A stretch of DNA of 64,000 nucleotides from Orientallactaga sibirica (lineage: Eukaryota > Chordata > Mammalia > Rodentia > Dipodidae), in NCBI GenBank assembly GCA_036365145.1, contig JAEOAD010000040.1, forward strand, positions 12,464,501-12,528,500. Reading direction: 5' to 3'. The position numbers and the translations under genes are program-made. Positions within the stretch are counted from its first letter, which is position 1, and the number at the start of each line of letters is the position of its first letter. This document shows positions 50,040-59,830 of this stretch, in pieces. The notes under the pieces were generated by a model. The model was not told the DNA's origin and searched no databases. It was given only the letters and a program-made list of their open reading frames with translations.

Positions 50040-50275
50040 GGGAGGGATGCCAGCCGGGCAGACTTTCAGTCGTCCCCCGGGCTGCCCACGCGGCAGGTTT
50101 TTCAGGTCCCGGCTTGCGCGCGGGCACCCCCACCCGCCCGGCGGAAACGCACGAGCGCGCTCGGCGCCCGCCGCCCGCCCGCGCGGGCATTTAAGCGGCG
50201 CTGTCCGGGGCGCACCCGGGCTCCGCGAGCGGCTCGCCTGGGCTCCTCCGCGTAAGTAACCTGCAACCCTGCGCC
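50040..50275 (+). promoter_or_regulatory. Small CpG island with TATA-like box, putative promoter
   Basis: The only CpG-dense block of the window (CGCGGC, GCGCGCGGG, GAGCGCGCTCGGCGCC, GCCCGCGCGGGC). GC-box-like CCGCCC runs precede ATTTAAG at 50189-50195, and a start 25-30 bp later would fall near 50215-50222. A consensus donor follows at 50252. Frames of 70-76 codons on both strands here are by-products of GC content. Orientation is inferred from the TATA-donor order. Confidence 0.6.
50217..50251 (+). other. Putative non-coding first exon ending at a GTAAGT donor
   Basis: Begins at an inferred start in CCCGGGCTCC and ends before GTAAGT at 50252-50257. It contains no ATG, so translation would begin in a later exon outside or undetected in this window. 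Gene identity unknown. Confidence 0.4.
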
Positions 50276-50507
50276 TGGACTAGAACACAGTTCCGCAGTT
50301 AAGATCGTGGCTCTTTGCATGGAAAACGGGGCTGGTCAAAGGGAAAAATAAGGAAACAATGTTTACTACCAAATGGGGAGCCAGAGAATGCTGCTGGGTG
50401 TGAGAAACCAGACCTGTTGCAAACAAATTCATTAATAAGTAAATAATAATAATTGTGCGTGGGATTGTGGTGAAGTTGGAGCAGGAGGGGCAACAAGTGA
50501 GACGTGT
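50276..50507. other. Putative start of intron 1, nothing else seen
   Basis: AT-rich sequence after the donor, with no repeat recognised until the L1 piece. Confidence 0.35.
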
Positions 50508-50720
50508 CTTTTTTTTTATTGACAACTTCTATACTTACAGACAAAAAAAAACCCATAATATTTCCCTCCCCTCCCCCCATTTCCCTTCAGAACTCCATTC
50601 TCCGTCATATCCCCTCCCTCTCTCCATTAGTCTCTCTTTTAATTTGATGTCATCATCTTTTTCTTCTATTATGAGGGTCTTGCGAAGGTATTGCTAGGCA
50701 CTGCGAGGTCGTGGATATTG
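50508..50720 (-). mobile_element. 5'-truncated L1 3' end
   Basis: TTTTTTTTATTGACAACTTC at the left, then the CCCTCCCC-rich stretch and ATTAGTCTCTCTTTTAATT; ends at GGTCGTGGATATTG. Same region as the 40 kb copy. Confidence 0.88.
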
Positions 50721-50744
50721 ATTTTTTTTTCTTTCTCTCTCTCT

Positions 50745-51142
50745 CCCTATTTGCAGACCCTGTGTAACTGTCATTAATCACTTTCTCATTAAAAAGTCAA
50801 TAGTGGATGTTCTACCGTAACTCAGCCTTTTAATTTAAAAACAGACATAATATTGCTCAAAGTAGATTCGATGGAAGGGGAGTGTACAGGCTGCTGGACC
50901 AAATTTGCATCTTTTATATATTGCTTCTTTTTGCTCTTGTTTTAAGTTTTTATGACAATGAAAACATTGCCTGTAAGTTGAAAAGAAATGCTTCTCTTTG
51001 GTGTTTTGAGGAAATGGACTTTTGTCATTTTTGGTTTTTTTTTGTTGTTGTTTGTTTGTTTGTTTTGTTTTGCGCTCAAATGGTATCCAGGTGTTCAAGG
51101 GCAGCTGTTCAGTGGAAGAAGAGTCATTGAGTAAAAAAATCA
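50745..51142. other. Single-copy stretch, no gene seen
   Basis: About 400 AT-rich bases. The 82-codon plus frame is hydrophobic from T-rich DNA and shows no known motif. Confidence 0.4.
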
Positions 51143-51254
51143 CAGCACTCGGGAGGCAGAGGTAGGAGGATCTCTGTGAGTTCGAGGCCACCCTGAAACT
51201 ACATAGTGAATTCCAGGTCAGCCTGAGCTAGAGTCAGACCCTACCACGGAAAAC

Positions 51255-51291
<37 letters not shown>
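51143..51291 (+). mobile_element. B1-like SINE, head truncated
   Basis: Starts at CACAGCACTCGGGAGGC; A-run of about 35. Confidence 0.92.
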
Positions 51292-51293
<2 letters not shown>

Positions 51294-51597
51294 ACATGCT
51301 CCCGCATAGCTTAGATGAGAAGGACTTGAAAGAGGAACGCCAAATGTTCCCTGAAGTGGACAGCGCCCTGCAGTGTGTTTTCACCTAGGGGTCGAGGGTA
51401 CCCAGGGCAGACACTGAACAAAACACAGGCTGGGGAGGCGGGAGGCAGGGGACAGGATACGGACTGCAAAACATCACATTGATAAAGCGCATGTAGGGCG
51501 CCAAGAGAAGAGAGAGTGACATTAATTCCATCGTCCATCTGTTTGGGTCAAGAATTCCGTGATTAAGCTGAATCAGTCTCTTTCTCTTTTGTGTGCG

Positions 51598-51600
<3 letters not shown>
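51292..51600. other. Single-copy stretch, nothing seen
   Basis: About 310 bases without recognised repeat. Confidence 0.4.

Positions 51601-51629
<29 letters not shown>
51601..51629. repeat. (CT)n microsatellite
   Basis: About 14 CT units at the tail side of an old antisense B1. Confidence 0.95.
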
Positions 51630-51633
<4 letters not shown>

Positions 51634-51639
51634 AAGTAC

Positions 51640-51755
51640 TGTTCACTGGCCTGATACTCAGTATGTAACCTAAACTGATCTCAAACTCATGACAATCCTC
51701 CTGCCTCAGCCTCCCAAGTGCTAAGGTTACAGGTATGTGCCACCACTCCTGACTG
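51640..51755 (-). mobile_element. Old B1-related SINE
   Basis: CTCAAACTCATGACAATCC, CCTGCCTCAGCCTCCCAAG and ACCACTCCTGAC; more diverged than the main B1 set. Confidence 0.8.
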
Positions 51756-51769
51756 GAGTGACCATTTCT

Positions 51770-51953
51770 TTCTTTCTTTTTCTTAAATTTTATTCATCTA
51801 TTTGCAAGCAGAAATATATAGAGAGAATGGGCACACCAGGGCTTTTAGCCACTGCAAACTGTGCAGCTGGCTTACATGGGTCCTGGGGAATTGAACCTGG
51901 GTCCTTTGGCTTCTCAGGCAAATGTCTTAACCACTAAGCCATTTCTCCAGCCC
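51770..51953 (-). mobile_element. DIP-like SINE, central deletion
   Basis: GCCACTGCAAAC joins directly to TGTGCAGCTGGCTTACATGG; the ACTCCAGATGC section is lost. Confidence 0.9.
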
Positions 51954-52574
51954 CCATGTCTTTCTTACAGTGAAAATTACCAGTGTGTATACTTTGCGTG
52001 TGTGCAGTCAGTAGTCTATGGAGATTAAACCTCAACAAACAATTCTTTAATAATACAACTGAACTGTATAATTAAGTCAGCCTATGCCGCATGACTTTAA
52101 AGAATGAGTACTTTTTGGAAAAAAGTTAAACTTAAGAGGTAAGATGCCAGGGACAAGACAGGCAGTATCACAGATTTGTTAGGACTGGGAGAATCCCTGG
52201 ACATCATTTAACCCAAGGGTTGTTTAAAAAACAAAACAAAACAAAAACCTAGTGAGTAGCCCCACCCCAGGGTGACTGAATGGGAATCCGTGGTAACCCT
52301 GACCTTGGTCTTTAAACTTCCCCACCCAGGTGACTGTCACACAAATATACAGCGAAACTCAAACCCTTCACTTGACAGGATGAGGACAGGCCCAGAGGGG
52401 GTGGTGACCAGCACCTCCAGGGTGAAATGAGGCTGAGAGGCCAGGGAATGAAGCCATAGGAGCTTAGAGGCAGGCAAGAGGTCATACTGAGTCCTCAAAG
52501 CCACATGCCAGCTTTGCCAGGAGAGGATGCTAGAAACCCAGAAGATCACCTGGCTCCAAGCTGCAGGAATTACA

Positions 52575-52813
52575 AACTTTAAAAAATTTATTTTATTATT
52601 ATTTTTATGGACAACTTCCTTAAATGTAGACAATATCCCATGGTACTTCCCTCCCTCCTCCCACTTTCCCCTTTGAAACTCCACTCTCCATCATATCCCC
52701 TCCCCGTCTCAATCAGTCTCTCTTTTCATTTTGATGTCATCACCTTTTCCTTCTATTAGGATGGTCTTGTGTGGGTAGTGTCAGGCACTGCGAGGTCATG
52801 GAGATCCAGGCCA
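52575..52813 (-). mobile_element. 5'-truncated L1 3' end (unit 1)
   Basis: AGGAATTACA at 52565-52574 and 52814-52823 is its target duplication. Tail reads TGGACAACTTCC, with one change from TTGACAACTTC. Confidence 0.9.
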
Positions 52814-53069
52814 AGGAATTACAGTCTTAAAGGTGCATTGTTTAAGGTGGTGCTGGCATTGGACAAGAGGAGAGGATGGAGCAATGTGTCAGAATCAAAG
52901 CTTCCTTTTCTTCCCTGAATAATATCTGGTCTAAACAAGAGGATGTGATCATCATGATACTGAGAAAGACTCTGTGAAAGCACCTGCCATTCTGCTCTGA
53001 GGAGGGGGAGGGGACAGCCAAAGTGTACCTTCATTGGAATGAATCTATCTGTGAGCATAGGGTCTTTCT

Positions 53070-53280
53070 TAAAAACATATTTTATTTACTTATTTACTTG
53101 CAAGCAGAGAGATATGAAAGAGAGGGAAGGAGGGAGGGAGAGAATGTACACACTAGGGCCTCTAGCCACTGCAAATGAACTCCAGATGCATGCACCGCTT
53201 TGTGCATCTGGCTTTACATGGATTCTGGGGAATCGAACCAGGGTTGTCAGGCTTTTTAACCACTTACCATCTCTCCAGCT
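53070..53280 (-). mobile_element. DIP-like SINE (unit 1)
   Basis: Antisense copy; the head lacks GCAAGC-CCT, going from GTCAGGCTTTT to AACCACTTACC. Confidence 0.9.
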
Positions 53281-53304
53281 CATTATTTTATATTGTATTA
53301 TTTT

Positions 53305-53484
53305 TTAATTAATTAATTATTTTTGGTTTTTTGAAGTAGGGTCTCACTCTAACCCAGGCTGACCCGGAATTCACTATGTAGTCTCAGGGTGGCCTTGAAC
53401 TCATGGTGATCCTCCTATCCGGCAATTCTCTAGCCTCAGTCCCCCAAGCGCTGGAATTGTAGGCGTGAGTCAGCATATCCAGCT
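53305..53484 (-). mobile_element. B1-like SINE with inserted bases (unit 1)
   Basis: Antisense B1 up to GATCCTCCTATC, then GGCAATTCTCTAGCC, then a diverged end CCAAGCGCTGG ... ATATCCAGCTT. Confidence 0.85.
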
Positions 53485-53606
53485 TGTTAAGTGCATTTGT
53501 ATTCATTGAAGGAAGCCACGTTTCATTTAGAACCTAAGTTTTCTACAGTGGGGACAAAAATGTCAAGAAATTGTATTCACCGGGCTATTTAACTATTTGA
53601 TGGTAT

Positions 53607-53653
53607 ATGTACGTGTGCACGCGTGCGCGCGCATTTGTGTGTGTGTGTGTAAG
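53607..53653. repeat. Alternating purine-pyrimidine tract (unit 1)
   Basis: GTACGTGTGCACGCGTGCGC continuing into GCGC and (TG)n: an unbroken alternating run typical of Z-DNA-prone sequence. Confidence 0.85.
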
Positions 53654-53654
53654 T

Positions 53655-53892
53655 GTGTGCATGGGCTAGATGAGGAAGTCTGGGTCTCTTCTCTACTGCT
53701 CTTCTGCCTTATTTCCTGGGTCTCTCATTGAAGCTGGAACTCCCAGTTTTTTCAGTCAGACTGGCTGACCAGGGATCCACTCTCCTCAGCATTGGGGTTA
53801 CAAGCTTTTTTATGTGGGCACTGAGGATCAAACTCAGGACCTCATGCTTGCACGACCATCATTCTTACCCACTGAGCCATCTTCCCAGCTGG
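53655..53892 (-). mobile_element. B4-type SINE fossil (unit 1)
   Basis: GGGTCTCTCATTGAAGCTGG, GACTGGCTGACCAGGGATCC, then ATGTGGGCACTGAGGATC and CCACTGAGCCATCTTCC: a B1-related half followed by an ID-related half in antisense. Confidence 0.6.
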
Positions 53893-55131
53893 CTTCTCCT
53901 CTGGAATGGAAGGCAAGCACCAGCACAGCTTCTTACACAGTCTCGGTGCCTCCTTCCTTCAGGACCCTGTCTTGTATCCCCAGCATCTACCACCTCCCAA
54001 GTCCCTGTGGCTCTGTGTCCACGAAAAGCCCTTCGGTTCCAGTTTTGGAAAACCAAATTCCTTCAGCGTTTGTGCTCCTGAGCCCGGAAGGTGTGTAATT
54101 CGCCTCTGAACGGCTGGAGGGCACAGCGTTGAGCACAAATACTACATGGGGACCAGGGACAGAGGTGACCATGCACTCCATCCCAGCGGGGGGGAGCTGC
54201 AGCTGGAGCGCCCAGGAAGGATGCATCTGTGGACTCAAGGCAGCTGCCCACACAGGGTTACCACTGCTTTCCCAAGCTAAAAGCTACTTCCTTGCCATTC
54301 AGAGTTTCAAATAACGTTTTCTAGACTAGTGATGGGTTTACACAGCTAGTGACGTGACAGAACTTCTTCCTTTCTTTAAACAGTTCTTATTTCTAATTTT
54401 TTTTCTATGTAGAATGGCTTGATTCAAAGGTCAACTAGGAGAGGGGAAAAAAAAAGGAAAAAAGAGGGTCAATCGGACCTTTAAAAAAATTGTGTGTGGG
54501 GGGGGTGGGCATATGCGTGTTTTATGTGTATGAGTGACATGCGTGAACTGGTGGAGGTCAGGCGTCGACATTGGGGTTTTCCCCAGTCGCCACTCTCCAC
54601 CTTATTTGAGACAGGGCCTCTTACCCAGTATAATTAAGTCAGCCTATGCCGCATGACTTTAAAGAATGAGTACTTTTTGGAAAAAAGTTAAACTTAAGAG
54701 GTAAGATGCCAGGGACAAGACAGGCAGGATCACAGATTTGTTAGGACTGGGAGGGTCCCTGGACATCATTTAACCCAAGGGTTGTTTAAAAAACAAAACA
54801 AAACACCTAGTGAGTAGCCCCACCCCAGGGTGACTGAATGGGAATCAGTGGTAACCCTGACCTTGGTCTTTAAACTTCCCCACCCAGGTGACTGTCACAC
54901 AAATATACAGCGAAACTCAAACCCTTCACTTGACAGGATGAGGACAGGCCCAGAGGGGTGGTGACCAGCACCTCCAGGGTGAAATGAGGCTGAGAGGCCA
55001 GGGAATGAAGCCATAGGAGCTTAGAGGCAGGCAAGAGGTCATACTGAGTCCTCAAAGCCACATGCCAGCTTTGCCAGGAGAGGATGCTAGAAACCCAGAA
55101 GATCACCTGGCTCCAAGCTGCAGGAATTACA

Positions 55132-55368
55132 AACTTTAAAAAATTTATTTTATTATTATTTTTATGGACAACTTCCTTAAATGTAGACAATATCCCATGG
55201 TACTTCCCTCCTCCTCCCACTTTCCCCTTTGAAACTCCACTCTCCATCATATCCCCTCCCGTCTCAATCAGTCTCTCTTTTCATTTTGATGTCATCACCT
55301 TTTCCTTCTATTAGGATGGTCTTGTGTGGGTAGTGTCAGGCACTGCGAGGTCGTGGAGATCCAGGCCA
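55132..55368 (-). mobile_element. 5'-truncated L1 3' end (unit 2)
   Basis: Duplicate of the unit 1 L1 with the same AGGAATTACA target duplication; two one-base deletions in its C-rich part. Confidence 0.9.
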
Positions 55369-55624
55369 AGGAATTACAGTCTTAAAGGTGCATTGTTTAA
55401 GGTGGTGCTGGCATTGGACAAGAGGAGAGGATGGAGCAATGTGTCAGAATCAAAGCTTCCTTTTCTTCCCTGAATAATATCTGGTCTAAACAAGAGGATG
55501 TGATCATCATGATACTGAGAAAGACTCTGTGAAAGCACCTGCCATTCTGCTCTGAGGAGGGGGAGGGGACAGCCAAATTGTACCTTCATTGGAATGAATC
55601 TATCTGTGAGCATAGGGTCTTTCT

Positions 55625-55833
55625 TAAAAACATATTTTATTTACTTATTTACTTGCAGGCAGAGAGATATGAAAGAGAGGGAAGGAGGGAGGGAGAGAAT
55701 GTACACACTAGGGCCTCTAGCCACTGCAAATGAACTCCAGATGGATGCACCGCTTTGTGCATCTGGCTTTCCATGGATTCTGGGGAATCGAACCAGGGTT
55801 GTCAGGCTTTTAAACCACTTTGCATCTCTCCAG
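55625..55833 (-). mobile_element. DIP-like SINE (unit 2)
   Basis: Duplicate of the unit 1 DIP with changes such as GATGGATGC for GATGCATGC. Confidence 0.9.
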
Positions 55834-55860
55834 CTAATATTTTATATTGTATTATTTTTT

Positions 55861-56038
55861 AATTAATTAATTATTTTTGGTTTTTCGAAGTAGGGTCTCA
55901 CTCTAGCCCAGGCTGACCTGGAATTCACTATGGAGTCTCAGGGTGGCCTTGAACTCATGGTGATCCTCCTATCTGGCAATTCTCTAGCCTCAGTCCCCCA
56001 AGCGCTGGAATTGTAGGCGTGAGTCAGCATATCCAGCT
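55861..56038 (-). mobile_element. B1-like SINE with inserted bases (unit 2)
   Basis: Duplicate of the unit 1 B1. It keeps TTTTTCGAAGTAGGG where unit 1 has TTTTTTGAAGTAGGG. Confidence 0.85.
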
Positions 56039-56159
56039 TGTTAAGTGCATTTGTATTCGTTGAAGGAAGCCACGTTTCATTTAGAACCTAAGTTTTCTAC
56101 AGTGGGGACAAAAATGTCAAGAAATTGTATTCACCGGGCTATTTAACTATTTGATGGTA

Positions 56160-56205
56160 TATGCACGTGTGCACGCGTGCGCGCGCATTTGTGTGTGTGT
56201 GTGTA
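56160..56205. repeat. Alternating purine-pyrimidine tract (unit 2)
   Basis: Same tract as unit 1 with GCACGTG in place of GTACGTG. Confidence 0.85.
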
Positions 56206-56208
56206 AGT

Positions 56209-56446
56209 GTGTGCATGGGCTAGATGAGGAAGTCTGGGTCTCTTCTCTACTGCTCTTCTGCCTTATTTCCCGGGTCTCTCATTGAAGCTGGAACTCCCAG
56301 TTTTTTCAGTCAGACTGGCTGACCAGGGATCCACTCCCCTCAGCATTGGGGTTACAAGCTTTTTTATGTGGGCACTGAGGATCAAACTCAGGACCTCATG
56401 CTTGCACGACCATCATTCTTACCCACTGAGCCATCTTCCCAGCTGG
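56209..56446 (-). mobile_element. B4-type SINE fossil (unit 2)
   Basis: Duplicate of the unit 1 B4-type fossil, nearly identical. Confidence 0.6.
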
Positions 56447-57269
56447 CTTCTCCTCTGGAATGGAAGGCAAGCACCAGCACAGCTTCTTACACAGTCTCGG
56501 TGCCTCCTTCCTTCAGGACCCTGTCTTGTATCCCCAGCATCTACCACCTCCCAAGTCCCTGTGGCTCTGTGTCCACGAAAAGCCCTTCGGTTCCAGTTTT
56601 GGAAAACCAAATTCCTTCAGCGTTTGTGCTCCTGAGCCCGGAAGGTGTGTAATTTGCCTCTGAACAGCTGGAGGGCACAGCGTTGAGCACAAATACTACA
56701 TGGGGACCAGGGACAGAGGTGACCGTGCACTCCATCCCAGCCGGGGGGAGCTGCAGCTGGAGCGCCCAGGAAGGACGCATCTGTGGACTCAAGGCAGCTG
56801 CCCACACAGGGTTACCACTGCTTTCCCAAGCTAAAAGCTACTTCCTTGCCATTCAGAGTTTCAAATAACGTTTTCTAGACTAGTGATGGGTTTACACAGC
56901 TGGCGACGTGACAGAACTTCTTCCTTTCTTTAAACAGTTCTTATTTCTAATTTTTTTTCTATGTAGAATGGCTTGATTCAAAGGTCAACTAGGAGAGGGG
57001 AAAAAAAAAGGAAAAAAGAGGGTCAATTGGACCTTTAAAAAAATTGTGTGTGTGGGGGGTGGGCATATGCGTGTTTTATGTGTATGAGTGACATGCGTGA
57101 ACTGGTGGAGGTCAGGCGTCGACATTGGGGTTTTCCCCAGCCGCTCACTCTCCACCTTATTTGAGACAGGGCCTCTTACCCAGAGCTCACAGACTGCACT
57201 GCCTTGCCCCAGAACTCCTTGTCTCCTCCTTCACCAGCTCTTGAACTTTTGTTTTTATTACTTTTTAAT

Positions 57270-57380
57270 GTTTTCTTTTCTTTTCTTTTTTGAGGCAGGG
57301 CTCACGCTAGCCCAGGCTGACCTGGAACTCTCTCTGTAGTCCCAGGGTGGCCCTGAACTCATGGCACCACCACACCCAGC
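57270..57380 (-). mobile_element. B1-like SINE, internal deletion
   Basis: GAGGCAGGGCTCACGC start; ACTCATGG joins directly to CACCACCACACCCAGCT. Confidence 0.88.
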
Positions 57381-57977
57381 TGGACTTTTGCTTGGGAAAG
57401 GCTGTGCTGTGTAACCTGAATTTTGAGCACTGAGGAGCTCTTCAGAGTGAATGGGGACAGTGGACAGTAGAAATGAGGCTTGTTCCCTGGAGGGATGTGT
57501 AGCAACCAACCCACCCAGTGAAAAACCAGCACCCAAGGAACCCCCGGGGCAGCTCCTGGTTCTCTCAGGCCACACACACACCCTGCCTGCTTACTCAGGG
57601 CATGTTGGGTGGGGAACAGGCTTGATGGGGATGCAAAGGAACTTGACCCTGATGATAGGAGGCCTCTGTGTCCTGGAGCCCTTCTGGGGTTGGGGACATG
57701 CCCCTGCTGTCCTCCTGGCCTGGCTCATGGAGATGGACCCTGTCAGTCCAATGCTCTTGATCTCAGACACATATGGACTTCGGGGTGAGTGAGGTGTAGT
57801 GAAGCAGGGGCAGGCTAAGCCGCTCCTCTGAGTTGCTGGGAGACTACTGGGTCTGTCCCCATCAGGATGCTGAGCAGCCTTCCACAGACACCGGCTTAGG
57901 TTCATCCTGTCAGAAGACAGCTCAGCTGGGGAGCTGAACATAGGAGCCTAGGCCTTATCTTCTTGGCTGCAATGCAG
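57381..57977. other. Single-copy stretch, no gene seen
   Basis: About 600 bases with frames of 107-116 codons on both strands. None shows a known motif and the two strands are equally open, so I treat them as chance. Confidence 0.5.
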
Positions 57978-58250
57978 TTTTAAAAAATATATTTTTATTT
58001 ATTAATTGTTTGTTTATGTATTTATTTATTTATTTATTTGAGAGAGAGAAACAGAGAGAGAAAGAGCAGAGAGAGAGAGAGAGGGAGAGAATGGGCGCGC
58101 CAGGGCCTTCAGCCACTGCAAACGAACTCCAGATATGTGTACCACTTTGTGCATCTGGCTTACGTGGGTCCTGGGGAATTGAGCCTCAAACTGGGGCCCT
58201 TAGGTTTCTCAGGCAAGGGCTTAACTGCTAAGCCATCTCTCTCAAGGCCC
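57978..58250 (-). mobile_element. DIP-like SINE
   Basis: Tail complement with (ATTT)n; TTGAGCCTCAAACTGGGGCCC variant section; ends CTCTCTCAAGGCCC. Confidence 0.92.
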
Positions 58251-58274
58251 TAAAAATATTTTTAAAAATGTATT

Positions 58275-58338
58275 TGCTTTAATCCCAGCACTCGGGAGGC
58301 AGAGGTAGGATTGCAGAGAGTTTGAGGCCACCCTGAGA
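58275..58338 (+). mobile_element. B1-like SINE fragment
   Basis: GCTTTAATCCCAGCACTCGGG to GAGGCCACCCTGAGAGG only; both ends missing. Confidence 0.8.
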
Positions 58339-58511
58339 GGACAGGCATGCCAGGGCCTCCAGCCAAAAAAAAAAAAAAAAAAAAATTACTGCAAATAAAC
58401 AGGCCAGATCCAGCTACGCCAAATAAACTTTGTGCATTTGACTTCACATGGATACTGGTGAATCAAACTCAAGTCATCAGGCTTTGCGGGCAAGTGCCAT
58501 CTCTCCAGCCC
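58339..58511 (-). mobile_element. DIP-like SINE containing an A-run
   Basis: CATGCCAGGGCCTCCAGCC, then about 20 A, then ACTGCAAATAAACAGG and the rest to CATCTCTCCAGCCC. Confidence 0.8.
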
Positions 58512-58591
58512 ATGCAGTACAATTTTAAGGCAGGAGAGAGTTCCAAAGATTACTTGTCCCAGGGGAATATTTTTTTTGTTAAATATATTTT

Positions 58592-58738
58592 AGCCAGGCA
58601 TGGTGGCACACGCCTTTAATCCCAGCACTCGAGAGGCAGAAGTAGGAGGATCACCGTGAGTTCAAGGCCACCCTGAGACTATATAGTGAATCCCAGATCA
58701 GTCTGGGCTAGAGTGGGACCCTACCTTGAAAAAAAATT
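58592..58738 (+). mobile_element. B1-like SINE
   Basis: GCCAGGCATGGTGGCAC head, short A-run that runs into the tail complement of the next antisense DIP. Confidence 0.92.
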
Positions 58739-58739
58739 A

Positions 58740-58949
58740 ATATTTTGTTTATTTATTTACTTGAGAGAGAATGAAAGAGGCAAATAGAAAGAGAAAGAGT
58801 GGGCACACCAGGGCTGCTAACCACTGCAAACAAACTCCAGACACATGGGCCACCTTGTGCATCTGGCTTTATGTGGGTACTGGGCAATTGAACCTGGATC
58901 CTCAGGCTTTGTAGGCAAGCGCCCTAACTGCTGAGCCATCTCTCCAGCC
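58740..58949 (-). mobile_element. DIP-like SINE
   Basis: Antisense copy with a GAATGAAAGAGGCAAAT section; ends CTCTCCAGCCC. Confidence 0.93.
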
Positions 58950-59375
58950 CGCACTGGAATTATTAACAGCATCGCTCTCACTGTCAGAAATACCTGGCCA
59001 GAGCAATAAGCTATCTGGTCACTACTGGATACCATCCACGAAGGTTGAAGAGCGCAAATGGGTTTCCTTGACATTTTTAGCATTCAGCTCAGGAGGCTCA
59101 GGGAAGCAGACCTCCCCACACACTGATGTGGCCTCTGTGCCAAGGCACGGACTCACCCTGTCACTCAGGTCCCCTGCAGGAAGCTTTGCACTGATACTGC
59201 CCCGACTGAGAGCTGGCTAATCACATCACATCATCGGAACACAGTTCTGAATCAATGTAGCAGCTTAAGGGTTCATTTCCCACAAGGTCAAGTTACTCTG
59301 TTTGCTTTCGGTAGTTTTCCACCACGTGGGGAGTAATAGAAGCTCTATCCAAAATAAGGAAGTTAATTTTTATCT
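58950..59375. other. Single-copy stretch, no gene seen
   Basis: About 425 bases, nothing recognised. Confidence 0.4.
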
Positions 59376-59390
59376 ATTTTCATGTTTCTT

Positions 59391-59613
59391 TTTTTAAAAT
59401 ATTTTATTTTTATGTATTTATTTATTTGACAGAGACAAAGGGGGAGAGAGAGAGAGAGAGAATGGGTGCCCCAGGGCCTCCAGCCACTGCAAATGAACTC
59501 CAGAGGTGTGCGCCCCTTTGTGCATCTGGCTAATGTGGGTCCTGGGGAATTGAACCTGGGTCCTTTGGCTTTGCAGGCAAATGCCTTAACTGCTAAGCCA
59601 TCCCTCCAGCCCC
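59391..59613 (-). mobile_element. DIP-like SINE with target-site duplication
   Basis: ATTTTCATGTTTCTT at 59376-59390 and 59614-59628, 15 bp perfect. Confidence 0.95.
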
Positions 59614-59651
59614 ATTTTCATGTTTCTTATCATTTGCTCCTGGTGGTTTTG

Positions 59652-59830
59652 ATACATGGTGATGCATGCCTTTGATCTTGGCACTTGGGAGGCAGAGGTA
59701 GGAGGATCGCCGTGAGTTTGAGGCCACCCTGAGGCTACATAGTGAATTCCATGTCAGCCTGGGCTAGAGAAACACCCTACCTCGAAAAACTAAGAAAAGA
59801 AAAAAAAAAAAAAAAGAAAGAAAGAAAAGT
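59652..59830 (+). mobile_element. B1-like SINE
   Basis: ATACATGGTGATGCATGCC head, A-run and (GAAA)n tail. Confidence 0.9.

Larger units (their letters stand above)
52067..54628 (+). repeat. Tandem segmental duplication, unit 1 (2562 bp)
   Basis: Starts TATAATTAAGTCAGCC and ends TCTTACCCAG, followed at once by the same start in unit 2. Contains an L1 3' end, a DIP, a B1, an alternating purine-pyrimidine tract and B4-type fossils, all in the same order as unit 2. The 117- and 94-codon frames repeated in both units have no recognisable domain. Confidence 0.95.
54629..57183 (+). repeat. Tandem segmental duplication, unit 2 (2555 bp)
   Basis: Same ends as unit 1. By eye I count roughly 35-45 single-base differences plus a few small indels, about 98-99% identity, with many CpG-type transitions. 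The right end continues into AGCTCACAG, which unit 1 lacks, so the original locus extends rightward here. Confidence 0.95.

Noticed and set aside
50047..50259. 70-codon Arg/Pro/Gly-rich frame in the CpG block
   Set aside because: GC-rich promoter DNA lacks stops in several frames on both strands; the frame also crosses the proposed splice donor.
53728..56652. 117- and 94-codon frames conserved between two places
   Set aside because: Conserved only because the 2.56 kb unit is duplicated. The frames begin in B4-type SINE sequence, and the differences between units show no clear synonymous bias.
57451..57941. 113- and 116-codon frames on opposite strands
   Set aside because: Mutually overlapping, no recognisable domain, no splice context.
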